A stretch of DNA of 64,000 nucleotides from Mycobacteroides franklinii (GCF_002013895.1 NZ_MAFQ01000012.1:62001-126000); one strand, 5' to 3'; positions 8,156 to 17,840 are shown, counted from the first letter of the stretch. The notes: generated by a model not told the origin, from the sequence alone. Made by a program: numbers and translations.

Positions 8156-11100
8156 ATGACGGCTGGTGCGGCGGCTCGCGCTGCTGAACTGTTCGAGTCC
8201 GACCCCCAGTTCCGGGCCGCCATGCCCGACGCGGAGGTGATGGACTCCCTGCTCGCGCCCGGCTTGCGTTTGTCGCAGGTGCTCCACGCTCTGCTGACCG
8301 GTTACGCAGATCGTCCGGTCATGGGTTTCCGGTCTCGTGAGTCGGTGGTCGACCCCACCACCGGGCGCACGGTCGATCGCCTCCTCCCGGCCTTTGAAAC
8401 CATCACCTACGGGCAACTGCTAGCAGACATCTCGGCAATTCTCGCCGAGTGGCAGCACGGCGAGAATGACATCGGAGCCGGCGACTTCGTCGCCACCATC
8501 GGCTTCTCCAGTCCCGACTACGTCACCCTCGACCTGGCCACGCTGATGAACGGATCGGTATCGATTCCGTTGCAACACAACACATCGGCAACCCAGCTGC
8601 GCATGATGCTGGAGGAAACCAGCCCACGATTGGTGGCGGCAAGCGCCGACAGTCTCGAGCTCGCTGTGGAGGCCGCGATCGGGCTACCCGATCTACGGCG
8701 GGTGGTGGTGTTCGACTATCGCTCCGAAACCGATGATCATCGCGAAAAGCTCATTGCCGCAAAGGAACGCCTGCAGGCGGCCGGCATGCACGTGGTCGTG
8801 GAGCCGCTCGCGGAGGTCATCGCGAAGGGCCGGGACCTGCCCGAGCCCGTGCTGTACACCGACGGCGACGATCAGAGCACAGCGCTGATCATGTACACCT
8901 CAGGGAGCACCGGCGCCCCCAAGGGGGCGATGTTCACGGAGTGGACGGTCACCCGCTTCTGGTCCTCGGGTGCCGCACCCAACCGGGACACCCCGATCAT
9001 CAACGTCAACTTCCTGCCGCTCAACCACCTGGCCGGCCGAGTGGGGCTACTGACAGCCTTCATCCCCGGTGGCACCTGCTACTTCGTCCCCGAGAGCGAT
9101 CTGTCCACGCTCTTCGAGGATTGGCAGCTGGCACGTCCCACTCACATGGGCGTGGTTCCCCGAGTGGTCGACATGCTTTTCCAGCACTATCAGACGAGGG
9201 TGGACGCACTCGTAGCCGATGGAGCCGACGCCGACACCGCCGATCGGTTGGCCAAAACCGAACTGCGCGAAGATGTCCTGGGTGGACGGGTAATCGCCGG
9301 GATGCTCGCGACGGCGCCACTGTCGCCCGAGATGAAGACCTTCCTGGAATCCTCGCTGAGCTTCCACCTGCTTGACCTCTACGGCCTGACGGAGGTCGGC
9401 GGTGTCTTCCGGGATGGCAAGATCTCCCGACCGCCGGTGCTCGACTACAAGCTCGTCGATGTTCCCGAACTCGGGTATTACACCACCGACAAGCCGCATC
9501 CCCGTGGCGAGTTGCTGGTCAAGAGCGCCACGGCAACCCCCGGGTATTACAAGCGCCCCGATGTCACCGCCGAGGTGTTCGACGCCGACGGTTACTACCG
9601 AACCGGCGATGTCATGGCGGAGGTCGCGCCAGATCAGCTGGTGTACGTGGACAGGCGCAACAACGTCATCAAGCTTGCCCAGGGCGAGTTCGTCGCGGTC
9701 GCGAACCTGGAGACGGTATACGTCGGCGCGCCGCTGGTGCGCCAGATCTTCGTCTACGGCAATAGTGAACGTTCGTACCTGCTCGCGGTGGTGGTGCCTA
9801 CCGAAGAAGCCCTGCGTGTTCACCCAGATCCCGCCGAGTTGAAGAATTCAATCCGGGAATCACTGCAGCTGACCGCACGCGCCAACCACTTGCATTCGTA
9901 TGAAATACCGGCAGATTTGATCATCGAGACCACCCCGTTCACCATCGAGAGCGGGATGCTCGCGGCGGTCGGTAAGCCGATACGCCCCAAGATGATTGAG
10001 CACTACGGGGACCAGCTTGAGCAACTCTATGCCGATCTCGCCGAGGCCCGTGTCCAAGAGCTACGGCAACTACGCGATACGGCGCAACAACGCCCGGTCA
10101 TCGATACCGTCACCGAGGCCGCGCAGGCCCTCCTCGGCATGTCCGCGGACGCGGTACGCCCGGAGCACCATTTCATCGACCTCGGCGGGGATTCACTGTC
10201 CGCGTTGACGTTTTCCAACCTCCTCCGGGATCTCTTCGATGTCGAGGTTCCCGTCGGCGTGATCACCGGCCCCGCGGCCGATCTGCGCAAGCTCGCCCTC
10301 TACATCCAGCACGAGCGCGAGAGCAGTACGGCCACCGCCGCCAGCGTGCACGGGGCGGGCGCATCTGTCATCACCGCGGCAGAGCTCACGCTCGACAAGT
10401 TCATCGATGCCGAAACACTCCGCAAGGCTACGGAACTGGACGCGCCCGCGAGCGCCCTCAACACCGTCTTACTCACGGGTGCCAACGGGTACCTCGGAAG
10501 ATTCCTCTGCCTGGAGTGGCTGCAACGTCTGACGCAGACGGATGGACAGCTGATATGCCTGGTGCGCGGCGACAATGACGAGGAGGCATTGGCACGCCTT
10601 GACGCCGCGTACGGCGAAACTGATCAAGCGCTACTGGACGAGTTCCGCGCCTTGGCCCGGCGCCATCTGCGAGTGATCGCCGCCGACATCGCCGAGCCCC
10701 GCTTCGGTGTGGACGATGCGACGTGGGAGCAGCTGGCTCACGACGTCGACAAGATCGTCCATCCGGCCGCGCTGGTGAATCACGTGTTGCCCTACAACCA
10801 GCTGTTCGGACCCAACGTATTTGGCACGGCAGAGATTATCCGCCTGGCGCTGACCACACGGATGAAGCCGGTGACCTATCTTTCGACGATGGCCGTTGCC
10901 ATGACCGTGCCCGATTTCGATGAGGACGGCGATATCCGCACGGTGAGCCCCACCCGGCACATCGACACGGGCTACGCCAACGGATATGCCAACAGCAAGT
11001 GGGCCGGCGAGGTGCTGCTGCGGGAGGCGCATGACCTGTGCGGCCTGCCGGCCAGTGTCTTCCGCTCCGACATGATTCTCACCCACCGCCGGTACAGCGG

Positions 11101-11647
11101 TCAGCTCAACGTCACCGACGCCTTCACGCGCATGCTGCTGAGCCTGGTCCTCACCGGTATCGCGCCGCGGAGCTTCTATCAGGGCGACGGCAGCGGTTCT
11201 CGGCCGCGTGCCCATTACGAGGGGCTGCCAGTCGATTTCGTGACGGAGGCCATCACCAGCCTCGGCCTGTCCACCACCGAGGGATTCTGGTCATACGACG
11301 TGATGAATCCTCACGATGACGGCATTTCCGTGGACACCTTCGTCGACTGGCTGGTGGAAGATGGGCATTCCATCGACATCATCGACGATTACCACGAATG
11401 GCTGTCCCGATTCGAGACGGCGTTGCGCGGGCTGCCGGACGAGCTGAGGCGCGCCTCGGTGCTTCCGCTCCTGGATGCCTACCAGGTGCCGGGCAATCCC
11501 CGCCGTGGCGCCACGGCACCTACCAGTGTGTTCCGGAAAGCCGTGCAGGAAAACAACATCGGTGGCGACAGCGCCGACATTCCGCAAATCGATCGCGCGT
11601 TGATCGCCAAGTACATATCCGATTTGCGGGCGCACGGGCTGCTGTAA
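8156..11647 (+). CDS. car: Carboxylic acid reductase (A-PCP-R), FadD9-like
   Basis: This 1163-residue enzyme has all three CAR modules. The adenylation domain carries YTSGSTGAPKG (about 247-257). The carrier domain has LGGDSL with the phosphopantetheine Ser at residue 680. The reductase domain has TGANGYLG (774-781) and the SDR pair Y944/K948 in YANSKWAGE. CARs convert fatty or aromatic acids to aldehydes using ATP and NADPH after activation by a phosphopantetheinyl transferase. It follows the Rv3032 homologue by 36 bases, where M. tuberculosis has Rv3033, so it is an insertion into the MGLP locus. The physiological substrate is unknown. Confidence 0.95.
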   Translation: MTAGAAARAAELFESDPQFRAAMPDAEVMDSLLAPGLRLSQVLHALLTGYADRPVMGFRSRESVVDPTTGRTVDRLLPAFETITYGQLLADISAILAEWQHGENDIGAGDFVATIGFSSPDYVTLDLATLMNGSVSIPLQHNTSATQLRMMLEETSPRLVAASADSLELAVEAAIGLPDLRRVVVFDYRSETDDHREKLIAAKERLQAAGMHVVVEPLAEVIAKGRDLPEPVLYTDGDDQSTALIMYTSGSTGAPKGAMFTEWTVTRFWSSGAAPNRDTPIINVNFLPLNHLAGRVGLLTAFIPGGTCYFVPESDLSTLFEDWQLARPTHMGVVPRVVDMLFQHYQTRVDALVADGADADTADRLAKTELREDVLGGRVIAGMLATAPLSPEMKTFLESSLSFHLLDLYGLTEVGGVFRDGKISRPPVLDYKLVDVPELGYYTTDKPHPRGELLVKSATATPGYYKRPDVTAEVFDADGYYRTGDVMAEVAPDQLVYVDRRNNVIKLAQGEFVAVANLETVYVGAPLVRQIFVYGNSERSYLLAVVVPTEEALRVHPDPAELKNSIRESLQLTARANHLHSYEIPADLIIETTPFTIESGMLAAVGKPIRPKMIEHYGDQLEQLYADLAEARVQELRQLRDTAQQRPVIDTVTEAAQALLGMSADAVRPEHHFIDLGGDSLSALTFSNLLRDLFDVEVPVGVITGPAADLRKLALYIQHERESSTATAASVHGAGASVITAAELTLDKFIDAETLRKATELDAPASALNTVLLTGANGYLGRFLCLEWLQRLTQTDGQLICLVRGDNDEEALARLDAAYGETDQALLDEFRALARRHLRVIAADIAEPRFGVDDATWEQLAHDVDKIVHPAALVNHVLPYNQLFGPNVFGTAEIIRLALTTRMKPVTYLSTMAVAMTVPDFDEDGDIRTVSPTRHIDTGYANGYANSKWAGEVLLREAHDLCGLPASVFRSDMILTHRRYSGQLNVTDAFTRMLLSLVLTGIAPRSFYQGDGSGSRPRAHYEGLPVDFVTEAITSLGLSTTEGFWSYDVMNPHDDGISVDTFVDWLVEDGHSIDIIDDYHEWLSRFETALRGLPDELRRASVLPLLDAYQVPGNPRRGATAPTSVFRKAVQENNIGGDSADIPQIDRALIAKYISDLRAHGLL

Positions 11648-11666
11648 CCGCGTACGCGCAGATCAG

Positions 11667-11686
11667 CTGAACGCCGAGCGCTTCAG
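11667..11686. terminator. Candidate bidirectional terminator between convergent genes
   Basis: An imperfect inverted repeat, CTGAACGC then CGA then GCGCTTCAG (one bulged base), lies where the CAR gene and the leftward propeller gene converge, overlapping the latter's stop codon. There is no T-run, as is common for mycobacterial terminators, so the call rests on position and stem only. Confidence 0.3.
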
Positions 11687-12603
11687 ACTCCGACGATTCC
11701 GGTGAAGTTCCCGTCAACCTTGGCCAACGCGCGCTCGCCACTACCGTCGAGGTTGACTGCACGAATCTCGCCTGCCATATCACTGACGTAGGCGATCCCG
11801 GCTTCCTTGTCCACCGCCAGACCGATCGCTTCCCCGAAGCCGGAGGCGAGGACCGTGACGTCGCCGCCTGCCTGTCCCTGGGCGGGGATCTGGGCGCGGT
11901 TCAACGAATTTCCCAACGGGGGAGCTCCACGGTCGGTCCAGTAGATCACTCCGCCGTCAAGGTCCAGTTCGATGTCAATCGGCTCGGGCAGGCCGGCCCA
12001 CAGCACCTCGGTATCACGATTCTCCGGGGTCTGTCCGTCGGGAATCTCCAAGGAAGTCCGGAAAATTCGGTCATCTCCGCCCTTTGACGGGCCCTTCTGC
12101 GTCCAGTACAGAGACCCGTTGCGCTCATCAACCGTCAGTCCGACGCACTGATTGCGAACAGTATGTCGGTCCAGTTCGGCCGCCGCGACAACCACCTCGT
12201 CACGCAGGCCGCTGCCATCCAGCTGCACACTGCGGATGGCGGCTCCCTCACGATCGGACCGGTACAGGCGCCCGAGTGACCATGCCGCCGAAAGCTGTTT
12301 TCCGGTAACGAAACTTCCCGGCGGAAGGAGGTAAGAACGCCCACCGCCGTCGATTGCGGCCCGTTCGATGGAGCCGTCTTTGCCGTAGAAGTCGAGGTTC
12401 TCCTCGGCCGGTGACTCACCGGGGTCTGTGAGTGTGGGCACGCCCATGTTCGTCCAGTAAATATTCTCCCGAGCGGGATCGACCGCTATGCCATCGGGCA
12501 GTTCGTTAAGTCCGGTAACCAGTTCCGTGAATCCTTCGCCCGACACGGGGAACTTCAGAATGGCTCTCTTGACCTGGTTCAGCGCCAACAGGTATCGAAA
12601 CAT
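11683..12603 (-). CDS. YWTD/NHL-type six-bladed beta-propeller protein
   Basis: This 306-residue protein contains recurring blades marked by IAVDPARENIYWTN, LTVDERNGSLYWTQ, IELDLDGGVIYWTD and LAVDKEAGIAYVSD, the signature of LDL-receptor YWTD propellers. No clear signal peptide is present (MFRYLLALNQVKRAIL begins the first blade), so it is probably cytoplasmic or non-classically exported. An AAGGGA ribosome-binding site precedes the ATG. It is downstream of the exported-protein operon but separated by 165 bases. Propellers of this type bind proteins or carbohydrates; no catalytic function can be assigned. Confidence 0.8.
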   Translation of the reverse strand: MFRYLLALNQVKRAILKFPVSGEGFTELVTGLNELPDGIAVDPARENIYWTNMGVPTLTDPGESPAEENLDFYGKDGSIERAAIDGGGRSYLLPPGSFVTGKQLSAAWSLGRLYRSDREGAAIRSVQLDGSGLRDEVVVAAAELDRHTVRNQCVGLTVDERNGSLYWTQKGPSKGGDDRIFRTSLEIPDGQTPENRDTEVLWAGLPEPIDIELDLDGGVIYWTDRGAPPLGNSLNRAQIPAQGQAGGDVTVLASGFGEAIGLAVDKEAGIAYVSDMAGEIRAVNLDGSGERALAKVDGNFTGIVGV

Positions 12604-12768
12604 CTTGTTCCCTTAGCAAGTTGTGCCCATTCCCATTTTTCACCACACAAGATGCATCCGGCGATGGTCGCCGAAGACTGCATCCACTCAACTCTCGGCC
12701 CAGGCCCCACAGAGCTAGCCAGATCATCCGATGCTCTGGCACATCGTGATGAAGAGCCACCAACCACA

Positions 12769-13479
12769 TCAGATATAACAGCTGTTCAAGATCGGAGCGT
12801 AGGCCTTGGGCCAGGAATCCAGAAGCTGCGCCAGACGAGCCGCCCATTCCGCGGTGGCTGGCTTCGTGAGGTCCTGACTGCGGCGTTCGGTGTACAGCGT
12901 GCTCATCGCGATTACCGCGTTTTTGAACACTTCAAACTTGTTCTTCTCGCGAGCATTCTCAAGGTTCACGCTAGCGCTCACCGCCAAGCTGACGATGCTG
13001 TTGAACAGCCGAAGGTCGCTGTCGATAACCAGCTCTCCTGATTCCTTCGTCGGAAAAGGATCCGAGACAGGAGCAATCCTGATCGCCAATGCGTCGATTC
13101 TCCCGGACGCGGACCGAATGATCTGGCAATCCTGCGGCGAAGCCGGATCATCGGGTCGAGTGTCAGCCGGTGCCGGTGGCGCACCAGAATCATCAACTGG
13201 CGCCGGTGATACAGGCTCCCGTAGCTGCCCCGGAGCATCTTCGGCGCGCGGCGTTACCGAGCCTCCCGGAGGAGACAGTCCGGGACTAGGATCCGGCACA
13301 GGATCGATCGGCGGATCAGCCAACCAGCCAGACACGTCGCGGAGGGTTGGAGACGACGCTTTGGCTACGTTGCCTCCAATCCCTACCTGGACACCACCTA
13401 AGGCAAGCGAAACCACACACACCGCTATGCAACGGACGGTGTCGGCCAACATCTGACTCAACCGGCCTACGCGCCGCAT
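12769..13479 (-). CDS. Exported protein of unknown function
   Basis: This 236-residue protein has a basic N-terminus, a hydrophobic signal stretch (about residues 13-33) with a likely cleavage near AKA, then a proline/aspartate-rich linker (about 45-110) and a C-terminal helical domain containing two cysteines, one at residue 234. It begins one base after the stop of the proline-rich gene at 13481, so it is co-translated with it. No family is recognised. Confidence 0.6.
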   Translation of the reverse strand: MRRVGRLSQMLADTVRCIAVCVVSLALGGVQVGIGGNVAKASSPTLRDVSGWLADPPIDPVPDPSPGLSPPGGSVTPRAEDAPGQLREPVSPAPVDDSGAPPAPADTRPDDPASPQDCQIIRSASGRIDALAIRIAPVSDPFPTKESGELVIDSDLRLFNSIVSLAVSASVNLENAREKNKFEVFKNAVIAMSTLYTERRSQDLTKPATAEWAARLAQLLDSWPKAYAPILNSCYI

Positions 13480-13480
13480 A

Positions 13481-13894
13481 TTAGTTGCCCGGGAGCTTTA
13501 ACTGCGGTGCCTGAATGTGATTCGCAGGGAAGTCCGGGACAGGAAGACCTGTCATGTATCCCGGAAGGATTGCATTCGTCCCCGGGCGATATCCGCTTGA
13601 CCCCGTGCTGATTTCGCTAGCCAGCGGGCCCAATCCACCGGGCACGTACCCCGGAACGATGCCGGGCTGCGGCGAGCTAACACCTGGAGCCTGCCCCCCT
13701 GCATATGGGCTCGTCTCGCCATAAATCGCTGCCCCAGGCGCGCTGGAATTGTACGGATTGAGATACGGATTGGGCGCTGGCGCCGGCACAGGCGCAGGTA
13801 TTGGGTCCGCGTGAGCGAGCGCCGAGCCAACACCTAATCCAACCAAGCTCACCGACACTACCGCGAACGCCGACCTCACTACTAACTTGTGCAT
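13481..13894 (-). CDS. Small proline-rich secreted protein
   Basis: This 137-residue protein has a classic signal peptide (MHKLVVRSAFAVVSVSLVGL, then cleavage after ALAHA) and a mature region dominated by Pro, Gly, Asn and Ala, with repeats such as PAPVPAPAPNPYLNPY. It has no cysteines and probably little fixed structure. It lies between the MspA-family porin gene, 57 bases upstream, and the exported protein one base downstream, so the three look like one operon for cell-envelope proteins. A wall or outer-membrane association is an inference. Confidence 0.65.
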   Translation of the reverse strand: MHKLVVRSAFAVVSVSLVGLGVGSALAHADPIPAPVPAPAPNPYLNPYNSSAPGAAIYGETSPYAGGQAPGVSSPQPGIVPGYVPGGLGPLASEISTGSSGYRPGTNAILPGYMTGLPVPDFPANHIQAPQLKLPGN

Positions 13895-13951
13895 AGTGCT
13901 CCTAATAGCTTTACAGGAATTGAACTTCTGTCGACCAAAGTCTTGGCCACA

Positions 13952-14650
13952 CTAGATCTGAATGGGCTCGCCATAAGTTGCCAACGAGGAGTGCGTGAAA
14001 TCGGTCGTGATACTCAGCAGCGTGAAAGACCGAACCGTAACCGGGCCTCCGCATGCGTCGATCTTGATATGCATGTTCCGCACCCGCAACCGCGCCTCAC
14101 TGCCCCTGAGAGCCATGCTGTCCATCGGAATGGCGACAATTCCGCCGGGCCGCAATGTGAACTGCAGCCCTCCATTGATGCCTGCGCCCGCGCCCACCGC
14201 ACCGAAGCCCGCACCAAACGGCCCCGGCCCACCGAAGATTCCGCCGGCTCCACCGCCCACGCCAGCACCTACGCTCCCACCCAAAGTGATGCCTTGACTT
14301 AGATCGATCTGGCATCCCATCTGGTAGCCGATGGTGAGCGATGCTGAGGTCACGGGGTTACTTCCCTGACCGTTGATCTTTCCAACACCCGTGAACTGCA
14401 CGAACGCTTCCCTCGAAAACGCCGTCGCAGCCAGATTCGGAACTGGGTTAACTTCCTCGTCGAGTGTGCTTACTTCAATGCCCCAGCCATCTTCGGTCCG
14501 ATCAAGCAAATTCGAATCAGGTAGACCTTGCGCATTCGCTGTCGCAGCGCTCGTGGTGAGCATCGCAAACACAGCGAAGACCCCCGCGACCGCCCGGACA
14601 ATCGCGCGAGCCCATCCCCGTCGCCAAGTTGAATTCTTTAGCGGATTCAT
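13952..14650 (-). CDS. MspA-family outer-membrane porin with glycine-rich insertion
   Basis: This 232-residue protein has a signal peptide ending ATANA before mature QGLPDSN. The body matches the MspA family: an N-terminal W-containing strand (DGWGIEVSTLDEEV), SREAFVQFTGVGKING, GYQMGCQIDLSQG and the closing TYGEPIQI. Between the last two is a Gly/Ala-rich stretch (about 120-160) in the general region of the MspA constriction loop. Two cysteines, in GCQID and DACGG, recall Nocardia/Rhodococcus-type MspA proteins. The ATG at 14650 has AAAGGTG upstream; an in-frame ATG at 14710 would add 20 non-signal residues. It is first of a leftward operon and divergent from a LysR gene. Confidence 0.8.
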   Translation of the reverse strand: MNPLKNSTWRRGWARAIVRAVAGVFAVFAMLTTSAATANAQGLPDSNLLDRTEDGWGIEVSTLDEEVNPVPNLAATAFSREAFVQFTGVGKINGQGSNPVTSASLTIGYQMGCQIDLSQGITLGGSVGAGVGGGAGGIFGGPGPFGAGFGAVGAGAGINGGLQFTLRPGGIVAIPMDSMALRGSEARLRVRNMHIKIDACGGPVTVRSFTLLSITTDFTHSSLATYGEPIQI

Positions 14651-15189
14651 CGTCACCTTTCCGAAATTCTCGACTGGAAATCTCTCCACATAACCGAAAT
14701 AGATGGCCATTCAATATGATGGCACGATCGTTGCCCCCCCTTAAGGCATCTACTTGCAGCATCTACAACACGTTTGAGGCGCGCAATGTCACCATATTGA
14801 ACCTCGCGACTCATCCTGTAGGGCAACTGGCGAGGACATTATCTAGTGACAATGGAGGCCGCAAATTAGCAACATGTGACAAGGGTCATATAGGCATAAT
14901 TCACGATCCCACCGCGGTGCCAATACGACGAATTCATGCTGGTCAAAGCCCATTTTATTCGTCACCACATAGCGGTGTCCTCGGTCAGACATTATTGCTT
15001 TATAAGTAATGACTATTACTAGGCGAACAAAATTGTATCTAAGTAGGTTCGATATCGCCAAGAAGTCAACTCGCGTTCAACGCTCCATAATTGAGGCACG
15101 TAATCAATCGATCCGCCCCTCATCGATGCTCACGTCCGGAGCCCGCGAAATTGTTTATCCGTTACATGGATATAATCGGCGACGTGGAC
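14651..15189. other. Intergenic region between mspA-like operon and LysR gene
   Basis: These 539 bases are visibly richer in A and T than their neighbours and hold no convincing gene. The short frames on either strand lack ribosome-binding sites and family similarity. The region must contain the divergent promoters of the porin operon and the LysR gene, and probably LysR operator sites (T-N11-A type), but no single site stands out. The composition fits recent acquisition of the 12604-16125 segment. Confidence 0.6.
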
Positions 15190-16125
15190 ATGAGAGGCCT
15201 CGAGATACATGACTTGCGCTGCTTCGTCGCAGTGGCAGCGAGGCTAAATTTCACCCGGGCTGCGGCCGATCTCCATATGTCCGTTCCCCCTCTTAGCCGG
15301 CGGATCCGCGCTATGGAAGGGACACTCAAAACAGAGCTGTTTATTCGCGATACGCGCCGGGTGGTTCTCACTCCCTCAGGCGTCAACCTGCTCCCCCTCG
15401 CCGAGAAGATCCTCCACCAATTCGATGCCTTGCCGGATGTTGTGTCACACAATCTCGCCTCTAGCCGTCAGACAATTAGGTACGGCGTACCGCCCTGGCT
15501 CCACCCGGAACTGTCCTCCAGGCTCGAGCGCCTGGAGGAGCTCTACGCCGAGCGCCTGACGCTGATCAAGCGGCGGCGAAGGAGCCAGGAAGCCATCGGT
15601 GCGGTAGTGCGAAGAGACTTGGTGTTCGGCTTCGCGCGGTCAGCGCCAACCAACACCACATTGAGCAGCGTCGTTGTTCGGCAAGAGAGTGTAGGGGCGG
15701 TGCTGTCGAGAGCGGAGTACGGAGCGCGTACGTCGATCTCCCTCGAAGAACTCATCAAGCTCGACTACGTCACCGATCGACGTGACAGCGACACCGAATA
15801 CCGACGACAGGTCGATGGACTACTAAGGGCCACAAGCCTTCTCAAGCGACTACGCTACAACCCCGCCGATCATTCTTCAGCCGCTGAAGCCATCAATACC
15901 GGCAGAGCATTCGCGGTAGCACCCATCTCGGAAAGCGCCAGGGAGACCTCTGACCTCTACCACTCCGCAGAGACAGTGTGCCTGCCTGTAGACGATCTCG
16001 ACTTCGTCCTGCCAACCTGTCTGGTGTGGAGCACGGAGCTGGCTCAGAACGACAGAAATTCGCGGGACGTGATCGACACGGCTGTAGGTTTATGCCAGGG
16101 GCACCCCCCCTTTGATTCGACGTAG
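15190..16125 (+). CDS. LysR-family transcriptional regulator
   Basis: This 311-residue protein has the LysR winged HTH at residues 1-65 (LRCFVAVAARLNFTRAAADL, then PPLSRRIRAME) followed by LTPSGVNLLPLAEKIL, the linker helix. The effector domain (about 95-300) is diverged and arginine-rich (IKRRRRSQEA). Start choice is uncertain: ATG at 15190 puts the HTH at the usual distance, while 15166 would add 8 residues; neither has a clear ribosome-binding site. Codon use is less GC-biased than the surroundings. By LysR habit it may control the divergent porin operon. Confidence 0.8.
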   Translation: MRGLEIHDLRCFVAVAARLNFTRAAADLHMSVPPLSRRIRAMEGTLKTELFIRDTRRVVLTPSGVNLLPLAEKILHQFDALPDVVSHNLASSRQTIRYGVPPWLHPELSSRLERLEELYAERLTLIKRRRRSQEAIGAVVRRDLVFGFARSAPTNTTLSSVVVRQESVGAVLSRAEYGARTSISLEELIKLDYVTDRRDSDTEYRRQVDGLLRATSLLKRLRYNPADHSSAAEAINTGRAFAVAPISESARETSDLYHSAETVCLPVDDLDFVLPTCLVWSTELAQNDRNSRDVIDTAVGLCQGHPPFDST

Positions 16126-16156
16126 CCAGGCTAGCTCGGACCTGACGAACTGAGGA

Positions 16157-16999
16157 TCAGTGCAGATGGTCGGCGATCTGCCCCTGCTCGCCGAACAAGA
16201 CGGTGTTCCACTTCTCGATAAGCGCGGTGTTGTCCACCTCGTCAGGATGAAAATCCTTGCGGCTGTATGACATTAGTCGACGAAACACCTCACCCGAGAA
16301 GAAGGGCGATCGGAACAATCGAGCAACGCTCCGGAAGAAGATCCTGGGATTGTAGAAATCCGGGTCCCGGACCAACGACATGAACGACGCGCATGCGGCG
16401 AGGGCAAAGAACCCGAATGTGGTGAACAACATCACGAGTACCCGCATGCGATGGGTGCCGCCCACAGCCGCGTAGACATCGAACGCCACCGCGCGATGCT
16501 CGGATTCCTCCAAGGCGTGCCACAGCAGCATGGACCGCACCTCGCCCTGCCCCAGCATCTGCTGGGTAGATTCGTCGGACAGGAGCGTCTCGGCCAGGAT
16601 TGCGGTGTAGTGCTCAAGCGCCGCGGTCATCGCAAGGCAGTACTTGGCCGACGAGTAGCGGGTGCGCGCTTCCAGTCCCCGCCGGGTCGCTCGATCGATG
16701 AACGCGGCCGGATAGCCCATCTCTTGCAGACGCTGGTTGAGCTCGCGATGCTCACGACTGTGCGTGGCCTCCTGGCCGATGAAGCCTGCCACCTGCTTTT
16801 TGAGCTCAGGATCGGTGATCTGGTCGGCGACCGCACGCACCGAGCGGATCATGAACGCCTCCCCCTCGGGGAACGCCGCCGACAGCACTGACACCACGTG
16901 ACTCATCGCCAGGTCGTCCTGCACATAGTGGCGCCGCATGGAGCCGGCCGGATAGCGAAATGTGATCCGTCTCGTCTTGATGTCCCGTTCCACCGTCAC
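16157..16999 (-). CDS. Metal-dependent hydrolase of the PF10118 family, copy 2
   Basis: This 280-residue helical protein has ferritin-like metal-ligand patterns: FIGQEATHSREHRELN (about 88-103), AALEHYTA (about 125-132) and WHALEESEHRAVAFDVY (about 161-177). These ExxH groups suggest a di-iron or other dimetal site. The family is annotated as predicted metal-dependent hydrolase; the substrate is unknown. It starts with GTG four bases after its upstream paralogue and shares long stretches with it, so it is a tandem duplicate in one operon. Confidence 0.8.
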   Translation of the reverse strand: MTVERDIKTRRITFRYPAGSMRRHYVQDDLAMSHVVSVLSAAFPEGEAFMIRSVRAVADQITDPELKKQVAGFIGQEATHSREHRELNQRLQEMGYPAAFIDRATRRGLEARTRYSSAKYCLAMTAALEHYTAILAETLLSDESTQQMLGQGEVRSMLLWHALEESEHRAVAFDVYAAVGGTHRMRVLVMLFTTFGFFALAACASFMSLVRDPDFYNPRIFFRSVARLFRSPFFSGEVFRRLMSYSRKDFHPDEVDNTALIEKWNTVLFGEQGQIADHLH

Positions 17000-17003
17000 T
17001 CAC

Positions 17004-17840
17004 CTAGTGCAGATGGCCGGTCAGCTGTCCGTTCTCCCCGAAGAGTTCGGCATGCCATTTTTCGATGAGCTCGGTGTTGTCGGAATCGTTGGGGTGGAAT
17101 CCCGGGCGGTTGTATTCACCGATGCGGCGCCGCACCTCGCGGCTCAGGAACGGCAAGTGCCGCAACGCCGCAATGCTTTTCACCAAACGAACGGGGTTGT
17201 AGGCGGCCCTGTCACGCAACAGCGAGATCACCGTCTCGAAGAATGTGGTGTAGATGAACGCGATGGTTGTGCGCCGCATCACCCAGATACGCAACCGCTC
17301 GCTACCGCCGACGGCGCGGTAGACGTCGAACGTGACGCAGCGATGCTCGGCCTCTTCGAAGGCGTGCCACAGCAGCATGGACCGCACCTCGCCCTCACCG
17401 AGCATGTCCAGGGCACGCTGATCGGTCAGCAGGGTCTCGGCGAGTACGGCGGTGTAATGCTCCAGCGCAGCGGTGACCGCCAGCGTGTAGATCGGCGGAT
17501 AGTTCCGGGTCTGGAAGTTGAATATCCGGCGGGCGAGGCGCTCGACGAAGGCGGTGGGATAACCCATCTCCTGTAGGCGCTCGTTGAGTTCACGATGCTC
17601 GCGCCCGTGTGTCATTTCCTGGCCGATAAAGCCGGCGACCTGCTTCTTCAGCTCGGGATCGGTGATCTGGTCGGAATAGCGCCGGACCGAGCGGATGAAG
17701 AATTCTTCACCCTCAGGGAACACCGCCGACAGCATCGCCATCATGTGGCTTGATACCAGGTCGCCCTGCACGAAATGACGTTCCAGCGAACCCGGCTGAT
17801 AGCGAAACTTGATACGGCGGGTCTTGATAGGCCTGTCCAT
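17004..17840 (-). CDS. Metal-dependent hydrolase of the PF10118 family, copy 1
   Basis: This 278-residue paralogue of the next gene has the same order of ligand motifs: FIGQEMTHGREHRELN, AALEHYTAVLAETLL and WHAFEEAEHRCVTFDVY. The ATG at 17840 is chosen over 17864 because GGGAAG precedes it and KTRRIKFRY then aligns with the paralogue. It is the first of the leftward pair and is divergent from the ArsR gene across 143 bases. The reaction is unknown; the ExxH motifs imply bound metal. Confidence 0.8.
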   Translation of the reverse strand: MDRPIKTRRIKFRYQPGSLERHFVQGDLVSSHMMAMLSAVFPEGEEFFIRSVRRYSDQITDPELKKQVAGFIGQEMTHGREHRELNERLQEMGYPTAFVERLARRIFNFQTRNYPPIYTLAVTAALEHYTAVLAETLLTDQRALDMLGEGEVRSMLLWHAFEEAEHRCVTFDVYRAVGGSERLRIWVMRRTTIAFIYTTFFETVISLLRDRAAYNPVRLVKSIAALRHLPFLSREVRRRIGEYNRPGFHPNDSDNTELIEKWHAELFGENGQLTGHLH

